Shown in pieces: positions 7,085-16,475 of a stretch of 22,294 nucleotides of DNA. Every line of letters begins with the position of its first letter. Position 1 is the first letter of the stretch. The DNA comes from SZUA-76 sp945787585 (GTDB taxonomy: Bacteria > Pseudomonadota > Gammaproteobacteria > SZUA-140), in NCBI GenBank assembly GCA_947258425.1, contig CAMYIG010000023.1:1-22294 (forward strand), in the 5' to 3' direction. Made by a program: the position numbers and the translations under genes. The notes below the pieces were generated by a model that had not been told where the DNA came from, searched no databases, and worked only from the letters and a program-made list of their open reading frames with translations.

Positions 7085-10000
7085 ATGATCCGAGCCACAT
7101 TAATCAAATGCTGGGGATTTACAGCCGTCACTATTATTGTGATTGCGCTGTTGATGACGAGCGCACGCCTGCTGCTGCCTCATCTGAACACTTACCATCA
7201 GCAGATAGAAGCCGCGATCAGTGAGGCGGTGGGTGCCACCGTAGAATTTCAGTCAATGGATGCGGCCTGGTATGGCGCCGGACCGCAACTGAAGCTGCGT
7301 GGCGTGCGGTTGTTGAGTGGCGAGACTGAACTACTCCATTTTGAGCGTGGCAGTGTCGGCTTCAACCTGTGGCGGAGCCTGTATGACCGTGCGCTGCAGA
7401 TCGATAATCTAGTGGTCGAAAACATCGCGCTGGTGATTACGCGGGATGAAGCGGGCAAGATTAGCGTCGCAGGATTCGAGGCGCCAGCATCGCAGGATGC
7501 CACTGAAGAGAGTGATCAGGCGCAGCATCGTGCCGCCAATGAACGCGCGCTACTGGACTGGTTTTTTTCCCAGTCGCGCATGGTGATTGAGTCAAGCAGT
7601 GTGACCTGGCGTGACCTGAAGGCGGAGGGTCGTGAGCTGCATTTTTCACAAGTGGGATTTGAACTGCGCAATCAGGGGGATCGTCATCAACTGAATGGTT
7701 CGGCGGTGTTGCCCACATCGCTGGGACGCAGCCTCTCGTTCGCGCTGGATATTGAGGGCAGTGTGGATAGCGCTGCGAATCTTGATGCTTCCGCTGATCT
7801 CTGGCATGTGCAGGGCTATGTCGATGGCGGTGAACTGCAGCTGGCCGAGCTGATGGATGGACATACGCCCGCCGGGTTACGCGTTGATGATGGGCAGGTC
7901 GAGACGCGTTTATGGTTTGAGTGGCACGATGCCGCATTGCAGCGCGTCGAAGGCGAGCTGGCAGTGCGACAACTATCGTTGATGCCAGTGGCGACAGACG
8001 ATAAACAGACTGGGCGTACGCAGATGACGATCGACCTCATCTCGGGGCGCTACGCATGGCAACGTAGCCGCGCTGGGTGGTCGCTAACAGTCGATGATTT
8101 TATTCTGGATCGTGATAACAGCGCCTGGCCGCCCAGTCAGATGCGTGTTGCGATGTCGGAAGTACCTGCTGGTGAGCGCATTATCGAAGCGCGCCTTGGT
8201 TACGCAAATATCGATGACCTGAATGCGCTGGCGGCCATGAGTGATTTCATGGATGCCAAACAGCGGCAGCAGTTACTGAAATTTGCACCGACCGGCGAGC
8301 TGCGAGAGGGTTACCTCCATTTTCGAGATCCTTCCCGTGAAGTGAAGCAGGACTACCACTATGTTGTCGCCAGTCGCTTTAACGATGTGGGGATTAATGC
8401 GGTCGGTAAGTTACCCGGTGGGCAGGGGGTTGATGGCCGGGTGAGGTTCGATAATAGTGGCGGTTATCTCGTGTTAGACAGTGTCGATGCGTCACTCTCA
8501 ATCCCGAAACTTTTCCGTGGCTCGCTTGAGATGTCTGCATTGACTGGCGATGTTTATTGGCAGCAGCAGGCAGGCCAATGGCAGCTTGAGAGTCGCGCGT
8601 TAATGATGAAAAATAATGACGCAGAGGTCTCATTAGCCCTGGCGCTGAAAAAAGCTGACGGCGTACCAGAGATCGTGTTGTTGTCTGATTTCAAGGCGCC
8701 CAGTGTTGCCAATATTTCGCACTATTTACCGGTCGGTATCATGCACGATACAACGATCGAATGGTTAGATCGCGCCATTGTTGATGGCGCTGCTTCAGCG
8801 GGCCAGGTGATTTTTTATGGGCCACTGGATAGCCGCTTCCCCTATGAAGAGAGTGATGGGCTCTTTGATATTCGTTTTCACCTCACTGACGGTATTCTTG
8901 ATTACGCCCCCGGCTGGCCGCGACTCGAAGCGATGGAGGCCGAAGTGATCTTCACCGGCAGCCGCATGGAGATCAATGCCACTGCTGCTAAAAGCCTTGA
9001 TGCTGAGGTGATGCAGGTGCAGGCGCGGATTGATGACCTGCGCGCCCGCCCCGCGTTCTTACAGCTCGATGGCAAAGCACGTGGGCATGCGCGCGATACA
9101 CTCGACTTTGTACGCCGCAGTCCTTTGAATAAGCGCTTTGGTGAGTTTGCTGAGCGGGTTGAGGTCACTGATGGCCGTAGCACGCTCGACCTCTCGTTAA
9201 AATTACCGTTGGCGGATCTACCTGCGGAGGTCAAAGGCGTGGTGCACTTTGACGCGGCTGATTTTTATCTGGCGGAGCGTGGGGTGGATATATTAGATGT
9301 CAAAGGCGATTTGCAATTTTCCGAGAAGGGCATTGAGATCCAGCAAGCGCAGGCTCGACTGTTAGGCATGGACAGTCTGTTTCAGGCAAAGACAATGCCG
9401 CCATCACAGGGCGGCGATACGATTATCAGCGCTAACGGCAGTGCCACGGCTGCCGATATTCAGCGCCTGCTGCCAGTCTCATTGATGGACCATCTCGAGG
9501 GTAAAGCGGCGTGGCAGGCACAGCTGACTTTACCCGCTAAAGACAGCGCGGTGAAGGGTGTGAATCTCAAGGTGACCTCTGATTTGAAGGGGATGGCAGC
9601 CGCGCTACCAGCACCGCTGGGAAAAAGTGCGGATGGCGCTGAAACATTGGTACTCGAGACGGTACTACCACTGACACTGAATATGCCCGTGACGTTGCAA
9701 TATGGCCCTCAGCTACGTGGGATATTTGATTTCAATGAGGTGATGACATTACAGCGGGGGGCGATAACGCTTGGGGGTGAGCCGCCAGTATTGCCAGAAA
9801 AAGCGCTGATCAGTGTCAATGGAAAGTTTGATCGTCTTGTGCTGGAAGAGTGGATGCCGCTGATGGCGGCCGCCGAAGGGGCGGTCGAGCGGCGAAGTGA
9901 ATCGACACCAGTCACGATTGGGCAACTCAATCTGGAAATAGAGCAGGCGTCCGCCTTCGGTTATGAGTTTCACTACACTGCACTTGAGTTGGCGTTGGCA

Positions 10001-11008
10001 TCGGGCTTGTGGCAGGGGCAGATCAGTAATCATCTCATCGGTGGCGCGTTGAAAATACCGGCGGACTTTAAGCATGATTCGTTGGGGATGCAGCTGGATT
10101 ATCTCATTTTGCCATCACTGCCAGATAAGGTGGGCGAAGATGGCGACGATAATCAAACGACTGAACCTGTAATGAACCCGCAAAATCTGCCCGCGATGAA
10201 CATCAATAGTCGTTACTTTAGTTATGCAGGGCAGCCCTATGGCCAGTTGAAGTTACTCGCTGCGACAAGGGCGGATGGATTACACATCAATCACCTGCAG
10301 CTGTCATCACCGTTAATGAATGCACAGGCGAGTGGTGACTGGCTAGTGGAAAATAAGTCACAACACAGCGCATTTAAAATAAGTATTGGCAGTCACGATT
10401 TTGGGAATATGTTATCGACGCTGGATATTGCAGATAGTATTCGTGGCGGAAAAAGTGAGATTGGGATGACGGCGCGCTGGCCGGGCGCGCCGATGGCCTT
10501 CGCGATGGCGCGTGTCAATGGTAACATGCATCTAAAAGTTGAAGATGGTCGACTACTGGATGTAGAGCCAGGTGCGGGTCGCGTCTTTGGTTTGATCAGT
10601 TTGCAGGCGTTGCCACGTCGCCTGACCCTTGATTTTAGCGATATATTTAAAAAAGGATTTAGTTTCGATCGCATGGAAGGTGATTTTGAGATGAACGGTG
10701 GCAATGCGACCACTTCAAACTTCAGTGTCGTGGGGCCGTCGGCATCAATTACGATGACCGGTCGTGTGGGGCTGGTCGCAAAAGATTATGACCAGAATGT
10801 GATTATTGAACCGCACGTGGCATCATCACTCCCGGTAGTGGGGGCCGTGGTAGGCAGTCTGGGGATTGGTGCCGCTATATTGCTGGCGCAGAAGTTACTT
10901 AATCTGGATCAGGTCACGCAGGTGAAGTATCGTGTGACGGGGCCATGGAGTGATCCCGTCGTCACCCGTGAAGCGGTCGAGACGATTGATAGCCCAGCAG
11001 GGCAATGA
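7085..11008 (+). CDS. yhdP: YhdP family AsmA-like phospholipid transport protein
   Basis: This 1307-residue protein is a member of the bridge-like AsmA group (E. coli YhdP is about 1266 residues). It has an N-terminal membrane anchor at about residues 9-31 followed by LLPHLNTYHQQIEAAIS, which resembles the start of YhdP. The rest is a long, repetitive, beta-rich periplasmic region (DUF3971 then an AsmA-like C-terminal domain). Near the C-terminus is the glycine-rich hydrophobic stretch VVGAVVGSLGIGAAILLAQ. In E. coli, YhdP with TamB and YdbH carries phospholipid from the inner to the outer membrane. Its position between rng and tldD is the conserved one. It begins 45 bases after the rng stop codon and is probably in the same transcript. 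Forward transport by YhdP and reverse transport by the mla genes in this window are complementary. Confidence 0.94.
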   Translation: MIRATLIKCWGFTAVTIIVIALLMTSARLLLPHLNTYHQQIEAAISEAVGATVEFQSMDAAWYGAGPQLKLRGVRLLSGETELLHFERGSVGFNLWRSLYDRALQIDNLVVENIALVITRDEAGKISVAGFEAPASQDATEESDQAQHRAANERALLDWFFSQSRMVIESSSVTWRDLKAEGRELHFSQVGFELRNQGDRHQLNGSAVLPTSLGRSLSFALDIEGSVDSAANLDASADLWHVQGYVDGGELQLAELMDGHTPAGLRVDDGQVETRLWFEWHDAALQRVEGELAVRQLSLMPVATDDKQTGRTQMTIDLISGRYAWQRSRAGWSLTVDDFILDRDNSAWPPSQMRVAMSEVPAGERIIEARLGYANIDDLNALAAMSDFMDAKQRQQLLKFAPTGELREGYLHFRDPSREVKQDYHYVVASRFNDVGINAVGKLPGGQGVDGRVRFDNSGGYLVLDSVDASLSIPKLFRGSLEMSALTGDVYWQQQAGQWQLESRALMMKNNDAEVSLALALKKADGVPEIVLLSDFKAPSVANISHYLPVGIMHDTTIEWLDRAIVDGAASAGQVIFYGPLDSRFPYEESDGLFDIRFHLTDGILDYAPGWPRLEAMEAEVIFTGSRMEINATAAKSLDAEVMQVQARIDDLRARPAFLQLDGKARGHARDTLDFVRRSPLNKRFGEFAERVEVTDGRSTLDLSLKLPLADLPAEVKGVVHFDAADFYLAERGVDILDVKGDLQFSEKGIEIQQAQARLLGMDSLFQAKTMPPSQGGDTIISANGSATAADIQRLLPVSLMDHLEGKAAWQAQLTLPAKDSAVKGVNLKVTSDLKGMAAALPAPLGKSADGAETLVLETVLPLTLNMPVTLQYGPQLRGIFDFNEVMTLQRGAITLGGEPPVLPEKALISVNGKFDRLVLEEWMPLMAAAEGAVERRSESTPVTIGQLNLEIEQASAFGYEFHYTALELALASGLWQGQISNHLIGGALKIPADFKHDSLGMQLDYLILPSLPDKVGEDGDDNQTTEPVMNPQNLPAMNINSRYFSYAGQPYGQLKLLAATRADGLHINHLQLSSPLMNAQASGDWLVENKSQHSAFKISIGSHDFGNMLSTLDIADSIRGGKSEIGMTARWPGAPMAFAMARVNGNMHLKVEDGRLLDVEPGAGRVFGLISLQALPRRLTLDFSDIFKKGFSFDRMEGDFEMNGGNATTSNFSVVGPSASITMTGRVGLVAKDYDQNVIIEPHVASSLPVVGAVVGSLGIGAAILLAQKLLNLDQVTQVKYRVTGPWSDPVVTREAVETIDSPAGQ

Positions 11009-11035
11009 GCAGATTTCCTCGAAAGCTAACAAAGG

Positions 11036-11146
11036 ATGAGTGTTGTGTTAATCGATAATAAAAAACAGGCATGCCATTTCATTGGCTTTAACGAAATGAT
11101 TCAGCTGAAAATGATTAAATCCCCGTTTTATGGAGTGGTGATATGA
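11036..11146 (+). CDS. Possible 36-residue leader-type ORF overlapping nit by ATGA
   Basis: An open frame of 36 codons runs from ATG at 11036 to a TGA at 11144-11146 that overlaps the nit start codon as ATGA. The peptide begins MSVVLIDNKKQACHFIG and resembles nothing I know. The arrangement would allow translational coupling to nit, but AAAGG directly abuts the ATG without spacing, which argues against efficient initiation. Nit has its own good GGAG site. The frame may therefore be chance. I keep it as a low-confidence entry because it fills most of the 134-base gap between yhdP and nit and contains a hairpin. Confidence 0.2.
   Translation: MSVVLIDNKKQACHFIGFNEMIQLKMIKSPFYGVVI
11075..11098 (+). 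promoter_or_regulatory. Inverted repeat / possible RNA hairpin upstream of nit
   Basis: CATTTCATT (11075-11083) and AACGAAATG (11090-11098) pair over nine positions with one mismatch around a six-base loop. There is no following U-tract, so it is not an ordinary terminator. It ends 33 bases before the GGAG of nit. It could be an operator or an mRNA structure; function is unknown. Confidence 0.3.
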
Positions 11147-11967
11147 GCCGCGTTGCTGCGATACAGATGGCTTCAGGCCCCAATGTCGGCGCCAATTTGA
11201 TCGAAGTGAAACGTTTGATTGCGATTGCGGTGGATGATGGCGCTGAACTGATTGTGTTGCCTGAAAACTTTGCCATCATGGGGATGACAGAAGAGGACAA
11301 AGTGGGCCTGCGTGAAGCAGAAGGCGAAGGCCCGATTCAGAGTTTTCTTGCGCAGCAGGCGAAGGATAACGGGGTGTGGATTGTGGGTGGCACCGTGCCG
11401 TTAGTTGCCACTGATGATAATAAGATCTGTGCGGCCTGCCTGCTGTATGACGCCGCAGGTAAGCAGATCGCACGTTATGACAAGATACATCTGTTTGATG
11501 TGCTGCTCGAAGAGAATAGAGAGAGCTATATTGAGTCGAAGACAATCGAAGCGGGTCAGCATGCGGTTGTGGTGGATACCCCGTTTGGGCGTCTTGGGTT
11601 GGCGATCTGTTATGACCTGCGCTTCCCTGAACTTTTTCGCGCACTACTGGACCAGGGGGTAGAGATCATCGCAGTCCCCTCTGCATTTACTGCAATTACC
11701 GGCCGTGCCCATTGGGAGACGCTGGTGCGTGCCCGTGCCATTGAAAACCTCAGCTATGTGATTGCTGCGGCGCAGGGCGGTTATCACGTCAATGGTCGTG
11801 AGACCTATGGCAATAGCATGATTGTGGATCCATGGGGCGGTGTGCTGGATCGACTGCCCAGTGGTTCAGGTGTGATCTGCGCCGAGCTTGACCCGGTGAG
11901 GCTTGCGCAGACACGGCAAAACTTCCCATCAATATCACATCGTAAGCTCTTTTGTGGCGTGAAGTGA
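11143..11967 (+). CDS. Carbon-nitrogen hydrolase of the nitrilase superfamily (Nit1/YbeM-like amidase)
   Basis: This 274-residue protein is a nitrilase-fold amidase. The Glu-Lys-Cys triad is visible as E41 (LIVLPENFA), K114 (YDKIHLFDV) and C156 (AICYDLRFPELFR). The residues around the cysteine and the length place it with the Nit1/NitA branch, whose characterised members act as deaminated glutathione amidases that repair a transaminase side product. This activity is inferred from the family; omega-amidase activity is an alternative. The start is supported by GGAG seven bases upstream. It sits between yhdP and tldD, an association common in gammaproteobacteria, and is 30 bases from tldD, so the two are probably cotranscribed. 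No functional link between nit and tldD has been established that I know of. Confidence 0.92.
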   Translation: MSRVAAIQMASGPNVGANLIEVKRLIAIAVDDGAELIVLPENFAIMGMTEEDKVGLREAEGEGPIQSFLAQQAKDNGVWIVGGTVPLVATDDNKICAACLLYDAAGKQIARYDKIHLFDVLLEENRESYIESKTIEAGQHAVVVDTPFGRLGLAICYDLRFPELFRALLDQGVEIIAVPSAFTAITGRAHWETLVRARAIENLSYVIAAAQGGYHVNGRETYGNSMIVDPWGGVLDRLPSGSGVICAELDPVRLAQTRQNFPSISHRKLFCGVK

Positions 11968-11997
11968 TCCAATGTATCAACAGGGAAAGGTAAAATT

Positions 11998-13458
11998 ATG
12001 AGCATGCCACTAACGGCTTCTATTGATAGTGTGCAACAGATGATGTTGTCGCCGAGTGGCCTCGGCATGCAGGACCTTGAACAGGTGCTTTCGACGATCA
12101 TGCGACACGATGTCGATTATGCCGATCTCTATTTTCAGTCGAGCCGTTTTGAGTCGTGGACGCTCGAAGACGGCATCGTGACCGATGGCGTGCACAGCGT
12201 TGAGCAGGGCGTGGGTGCGCGTGCAGTGAGTGGTGAAAAGAGCGGCTTTGCCTATTCGGATGAAATTGCACTGCCGGCGTTGCAGGAGGCGGCCACCGCG
12301 GCGCGCGCCATCGCACGCCAGGGGCAGGATAAGCAGGTCAAGGCGTGGTCACGTTCGCAGGGGCATAGCCTCTATCTGCCGACCGATCCGCTGGGGAGTC
12401 TGGGGGATCAGGCCAAAATTGAATTGCTGGAACTGCTTGATCGTGAAGCACGCAAGCTCGACCCAAGGGTCAAGCAGGTGACCGCTTCACTCGCGGGGGG
12501 TTACGATGTGGTGCTGTTGCTCGCCACCGACGGTACCCATGCGGCGGATGTGCGCCCACTGGTACGACTGAATGTCAGTGTCATCGTCGAGCAGGATGGG
12601 CGCCGTGAGCAGGGCAGTTCCGGCGGTGGCTGTCGTCGTGATTACCAGTATTTTATCGATGAAAATGAAAATCGCGCTCTCGGTTATGCGAGAGAGGCGG
12701 TGCGACAGGCACTGGTCAATCTGGAAGCGAAAGAGGCCCCCGCCGGTACGATGCAGGTGGTGCTCGGTTCAGGCTGGCCGGGGGTGTTGCTGCACGAAGC
12801 AATTGGCCACGGCCTGGAAGGTGACTTCAACCGCAAAGGCACCTCCGCCTTCTCTGGGCGCGTCGGTGAGCGTGTCGGCTCTGATCTCTGCACCGTGGTG
12901 GATGATGGCACGTTGGCGCATCGTCGCGGTTCATTGAATATCGATGATGAGGGGGTGCCGTCCGAGAATACCGTGTTGATCGAAAAGGGCGTACTCAAAG
13001 GTTATATGCAGGACAAACTCAATGCGCGCCTGATGGGCGTTGCCTCGACTGGCAATGGTCGCCGTGAATCCTACGCGCATCTACCGATGCCACGCATGAC
13101 CAACACTTATATGTTACCGGGCCAGCATGCACCGGAAGAGATTATTGCATCGGTCAAAAACGGCCTCTATGCGGTTAACTTTGGGGGTGGGCAGGTGGAC
13201 ATTACCTCCGGCAAGTTTGTCTTCTCTGCCAGTGAGGCCTACATGATTGAAAACGGCAAGGTGACTTACCCAGTAAAAGGCGCGACGTTGATCGGCAACG
13301 GCCCCGATGTGTTGCAACGGGTGACGATGGTGGGTGATGACCTTGCGCTGGATGCCGGGGTCGGAACCTGTGGTAAAGAGGGGCAGAGTGTGCCGGTCGG
13401 CGTAGGGCAGCCCACCTTGTTGGTCGATGGCCTCACCGTGGGAGGCACCAGTGTATGA
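11998..13458 (+). CDS. tldD: Metalloprotease subunit TldD
   Basis: TldD is the catalytic half of the TldD/TldE heterodimeric zinc protease, which digests unfolded peptides and in E. coli matures microcin B17 and degrades the CcdA antitoxin. The protein has 486 residues against about 481 in E. coli. The zinc motif HExxxH is present as H266-E267-A-I-G-H271, and the C-terminal conserved segment GTCGKEGQSVPVGVGQPT supplies the usual cysteine near the metal. The N-terminal block DYADLYFQSSRFESWTLEDG matches the family. The ATG is preceded by AGGGAAAGG. The stop codon overlaps the start of pmbA as ATGA, so the partner subunits are translationally coupled. In many relatives a small yjgA-type gene separates tldD from pmbA; here none does. 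Confidence 0.97.
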   Translation: MSMPLTASIDSVQQMMLSPSGLGMQDLEQVLSTIMRHDVDYADLYFQSSRFESWTLEDGIVTDGVHSVEQGVGARAVSGEKSGFAYSDEIALPALQEAATAARAIARQGQDKQVKAWSRSQGHSLYLPTDPLGSLGDQAKIELLELLDREARKLDPRVKQVTASLAGGYDVVLLLATDGTHAADVRPLVRLNVSVIVEQDGRREQGSSGGGCRRDYQYFIDENENRALGYAREAVRQALVNLEAKEAPAGTMQVVLGSGWPGVLLHEAIGHGLEGDFNRKGTSAFSGRVGERVGSDLCTVVDDGTLAHRRGSLNIDDEGVPSENTVLIEKGVLKGYMQDKLNARLMGVASTGNGRRESYAHLPMPRMTNTYMLPGQHAPEEIIASVKNGLYAVNFGGGQVDITSGKFVFSASEAYMIENGKVTYPVKGATLIGNGPDVLQRVTMVGDDLALDAGVGTCGKEGQSVPVGVGQPTLLVDGLTVGGTSV

Positions 13459-14810
13459 GCGGTGATATTGCAAAGGCGCGAGATATAGTAAAGGCACAGG
13501 CCTCGCTGGAATCGATCGCAGCGCAGGTGTTGCAACTGGCGAAGGGGCAGGGGGCGACAGCGGCAGAAGTGGCGTTGAGTGAAGAGTCGGGCCTGTCGGT
13601 GAATGTGCGCCTTGGCGAAGTCGAGACCATCGAGTTTAATAAAGATAAAGGGATCGGTGTCACGGTCTATTTTGATCAGCGCAAAGGGACGGCGAGCACC
13701 GCTGATTTCTCGACTGCGGCACTGGAAGATGCGGTCCGCGCGGCGTGCAGCATCGCAAAGTTTACCGCCGAAGACCCCTATGCGGGGCTGGCCGACGCGG
13801 AGCGGATGGCGACGGAAATTCCTGATCTCGACCTCTACTATCCGTGGGGTGTTTCGCCCGATACCGCGATTGAATTGGCCAAAGAGTGTGAAGATGCCGC
13901 GCGCAGTTATGATGCGCAGATTTCAAATTCGGAGGGCGCGAGTCTTTCCAGCCATGAAGGGACGCGCGTTTACGCCAACAGTCACGGCTTTAGCGGTGGT
14001 TACTCCACTTCGCGTCACAGCATGAGTTGTAGTGTGATCGTTGAAGATGACAACGGTATGCAGCGTGATTACTGGTATTCAGTGGCACGTGACCGACGTG
14101 ACCTTGAAGCAGCCGCCGAGATTGGTAAAAAGACCGCAATGAGAACACTGCAGCGTCTCGGTGGCCGACGTGTGGATACCTGTAAGGTACCAGTACTATT
14201 TGCTGCCGATGTCGCCGGGAGTCTGGTGTCGCACATGATCTCCGCGATCCGCGGCGGCAATCTTTATCGTAAATCATCTTTTCTGCTGGATAAGCTCGGT
14301 GAGCAGATCTTTCCTGACTTTGTCCATATCCACGAACAGCCCCATATGAAAAAGGTGCTGGGCAGTGCACCGTACGACAGTGAAGGGGTCACTACCTACG
14401 CACGTGATCTGGTGCGTGACGGGGTGTTGCAGGGCTATGTGCTCGATAGTTATTCTGCGCGCAAACTCGGCATGGAGAGTACCGGCAACTCGGGTGGCGT
14501 ACATAATGTATTGATCGAGCCGGGTGCGCTGGATCAACAGGGGTTATTGCGCGAAATGGGCACGGGGCTACTGGTGACGGAGCTGCTCGGCATGGGGGTC
14601 AATACTGTTACCGGTGACTACTCGCGCGGCGCGGCTGGTTTCTGGGTTGAAAATGGCGAGATCGTCTATCCGGTGGATGAGATCACGATTGCCAGTAACC
14701 TCAGTGATATGTTTATGCAGTTGCAGGCGGTGGGCAGCGATGTCGATCGTCGTGGTAACATCAAAACCGGTTCGTTGCTGATCGATGCAATGACGATAGC
14801 CGGGACATAA
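13455..14810 (+). CDS. pmbA: Metalloprotease subunit TldE (PmbA)
   Basis: This 451-residue protein is the non-catalytic partner of TldD and has the same overall fold. It has no HExxxH motif, as expected for TldE. Recognisable segments include EVALSEESGLSVNVRLGEVE near the N-terminus, the central SVIVEDDNGMQRDYWYS and the C-terminal TGDYSRGAAGFWVENGEI. The two subunits form a barrel with the zinc site on the TldD side facing the chamber. GGGAGG nine bases before the ATG, together with the four-base overlap with tldD, supports the start. A gap of 41 bases then leads to the mla operon, with no terminator visible, so read-through is possible. Confidence 0.96.
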   Translation: MSGDIAKARDIVKAQASLESIAAQVLQLAKGQGATAAEVALSEESGLSVNVRLGEVETIEFNKDKGIGVTVYFDQRKGTASTADFSTAALEDAVRAACSIAKFTAEDPYAGLADAERMATEIPDLDLYYPWGVSPDTAIELAKECEDAARSYDAQISNSEGASLSSHEGTRVYANSHGFSGGYSTSRHSMSCSVIVEDDNGMQRDYWYSVARDRRDLEAAAEIGKKTAMRTLQRLGGRRVDTCKVPVLFAADVAGSLVSHMISAIRGGNLYRKSSFLLDKLGEQIFPDFVHIHEQPHMKKVLGSAPYDSEGVTTYARDLVRDGVLQGYVLDSYSARKLGMESTGNSGGVHNVLIEPGALDQQGLLREMGTGLLVTELLGMGVNTVTGDYSRGAAGFWVENGEIVYPVDEITIASNLSDMFMQLQAVGSDVDRRGNIKTGSLLIDAMTIAGT

Positions 14811-14851
14811 AAAATACAAACTATTTTGCTCATTACTCAGATCGGACCTCC

Positions 14852-15670
14852 ATGACGGATAAACAAGATAATCTGGTAGAGGCACGTGGACTGACCTTCC
14901 ATTTTGGGTCACGTGTGATATTTGATGGCATTGACCTTGACCTGCAACGCGGCAAGATCACTGCCATCATGGGGCCGAGTGGTACCGGTAAGACCACACT
15001 GCTGCGGCTGATTGGCGGGCAGATTAAACCCACTGCGGGCACCATTCACGTGGATGGACAAAATGTACCGGGGCTGTCGCGACGTGAACTCTTTGAACTA
15101 CGCAAACGCATGGGCATGCTGTTTCAGAGCGGCGCACTGCTCACCGATCTTTCGGTTTTTGATAATGTCGCCTTCCCGTTACGTGAGCATACCGGTTTAC
15201 CTGAGATGATGGTGCGTGATCTGGTGCTGATGAAACTCGAAGCAGTCGGCTTGCGCGGGGCGCAACGACTGATGCCGAGTGAACTGTCGGGTGGCATGGC
15301 GCGACGAGTGGCGTTGGCACGTGCCATCGCGCTCGATCCAATGATGATCATGTACGACGAACCGTTTACCGGACAGGACCCGATCTCAATGGGGGTGCTG
15401 GTGAAGCTGATTAGCGATCTCAATGAAGTCCTCGGCTTGACCAGTATCATGGTTTCACACGATGTCGCCGAGGCGTCGCAGATTGCAGACTATATCTATG
15501 TGCTCTCGCAGGGAATCGTGGTGGGTCAGGGCACGCCAGATGAACTGCGTGACTCTGACTCAGAATGGGTGCGTCAGTTTATGGAGGGGACGCCGGATGG
15601 CCCCGTGCCCTTTCATTACCCGGCCGGAGATTATGCCGATGAGTTGCTGTCGCGCGGTGATAGACGATGA
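14852..15670 (+). CDS. mlaF: Phospholipid ABC transporter ATP-binding protein MlaF
   Basis: MlaF is the cytoplasmic ATPase of the MlaFEDB inner-membrane complex that handles phospholipid exchange with the outer membrane. The 272-residue protein has a Walker A motif GPSGTGKTT at residues 41-49, an LSGGMARR signature, a Walker B MIMYDEPFTGQDP and an H-loop MVSHDVAEA. The DEPFTGQDP wording is characteristic of the MlaF/Ttg2A branch of ABC proteins. A GGA element five bases before the ATG is a weak ribosome binding site. The end overlaps mlaE by ATGA. It is the first gene of a compact operon; no clear promoter is visible in the 41 bases before it. Confidence 0.97.
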   Translation: MTDKQDNLVEARGLTFHFGSRVIFDGIDLDLQRGKITAIMGPSGTGKTTLLRLIGGQIKPTAGTIHVDGQNVPGLSRRELFELRKRMGMLFQSGALLTDLSVFDNVAFPLREHTGLPEMMVRDLVLMKLEAVGLRGAQRLMPSELSGGMARRVALARAIALDPMMIMYDEPFTGQDPISMGVLVKLISDLNEVLGLTSIMVSHDVAEASQIADYIYVLSQGIVVGQGTPDELRDSDSEWVRQFMEGTPDGPVPFHYPAGDYADELLSRGDRR

Positions 15671-16446
15671 ATAGCTTGCAACAGCTGGGTCACGGCGCGC
15701 TGACCGCGTTTCAGCGGCTGGGACGCGCACACCTTTTTCTATTTGCGATACTCGCCGGGTTGCCTTCTCTGTTGCTGCGCCTACGGCTGCTGATTCAGCA
15801 GATTTTCTCAGTTGGGGTGTTATCGCTGGTGATCACGGTGGTTGCCGGGCTGTTTGTCGGCATGGTGCTGGGATTGCAGGGTTACAATACACTGGTCGAT
15901 TTTGGCGCTGAGGATTCACTCGGTGTCATGGTCGCGCTGTCACTCGTTCGTGAGCTGGGGCCAGTAGTGGCCGCGCTGCTGTTTGCCGGGCGCGCGGGTT
16001 CGGCATTGACCGCTGAAATCGGTTTGATGAAGGCGACGGAGCAGCTGTCGGGGATGGAGATGATGGCCGTGGATCCGCTGAAAAGAGTCATCGCGCCACG
16101 TTTTTTGGCGGGCGTATTATCGTTGCCGTTATTAGCCGCCATCTTTAGTGCGGTGGGGGTGATGGGCGGTTATTTTGTCGGCGTTGGGCTGCTTGGGGTC
16201 GATGAGGGTGCCTTCTGGTCACAGATGCAGAGTCGTGTAGACTTTGATGAAGATATTATGAACGGCGTGATCAAGAGCATTGTGTTTGGTGTGGTGGTGA
16301 CATGGATTGCGGTGTTTGAAGGGTATGATGCGGTGCCGACGTCAGCGGGCGTGAGCCGCGCCACAACGCGCACCGTGGTATACGCCTCACTGGCAGTACT
16401 GGGGCTCGATTTTGTGTTGACCGCCCTGATGTTTGGTGAAATATAG
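15667..16446 (+). CDS. mlaE: Phospholipid ABC transporter permease MlaE
   Basis: MlaE is the integral membrane permease of the complex. The 259-residue length matches E. coli (about 260). The sequence shows a hydrophobic N-terminal half, then the conserved core VRELGPVVAALLFAGRAG followed by SALTAEIGLMKATEQLSGM, and a C-terminal set of hydrophobic spans. The start lies in the ATGA overlap with mlaF, so the subunits are made in a coupled fashion. It dimerises around the MlaD hexamer and passes lipid between the bilayer and the MlaD channel. Nothing is missing or unusual. Confidence 0.97.
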   Translation: MNSLQQLGHGALTAFQRLGRAHLFLFAILAGLPSLLLRLRLLIQQIFSVGVLSLVITVVAGLFVGMVLGLQGYNTLVDFGAEDSLGVMVALSLVRELGPVVAALLFAGRAGSALTAEIGLMKATEQLSGMEMMAVDPLKRVIAPRFLAGVLSLPLLAAIFSAVGVMGGYFVGVGLLGVDEGAFWSQMQSRVDFDEDIMNGVIKSIVFGVVVTWIAVFEGYDAVPTSAGVSRATTRTVVYASLAVLGLDFVLTALMFGEI

Positions 16447-16475
16447 ATGGTTGGCGAGCTATAAGGAATGTTGAG

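Noticed and set aside
7461..7937. 158-codon open frame on the minus strand inside yhdP
   Set aside because: It is antisense to a well-supported gene and has a proline/histidine/arginine-rich composition typical of the shadow of a GC-rich coding strand.
13603..14025. 140-codon open frame in another plus-strand frame within pmbA
   Set aside because: It overlaps conserved TldE sequence and is arginine-rich without family similarity.
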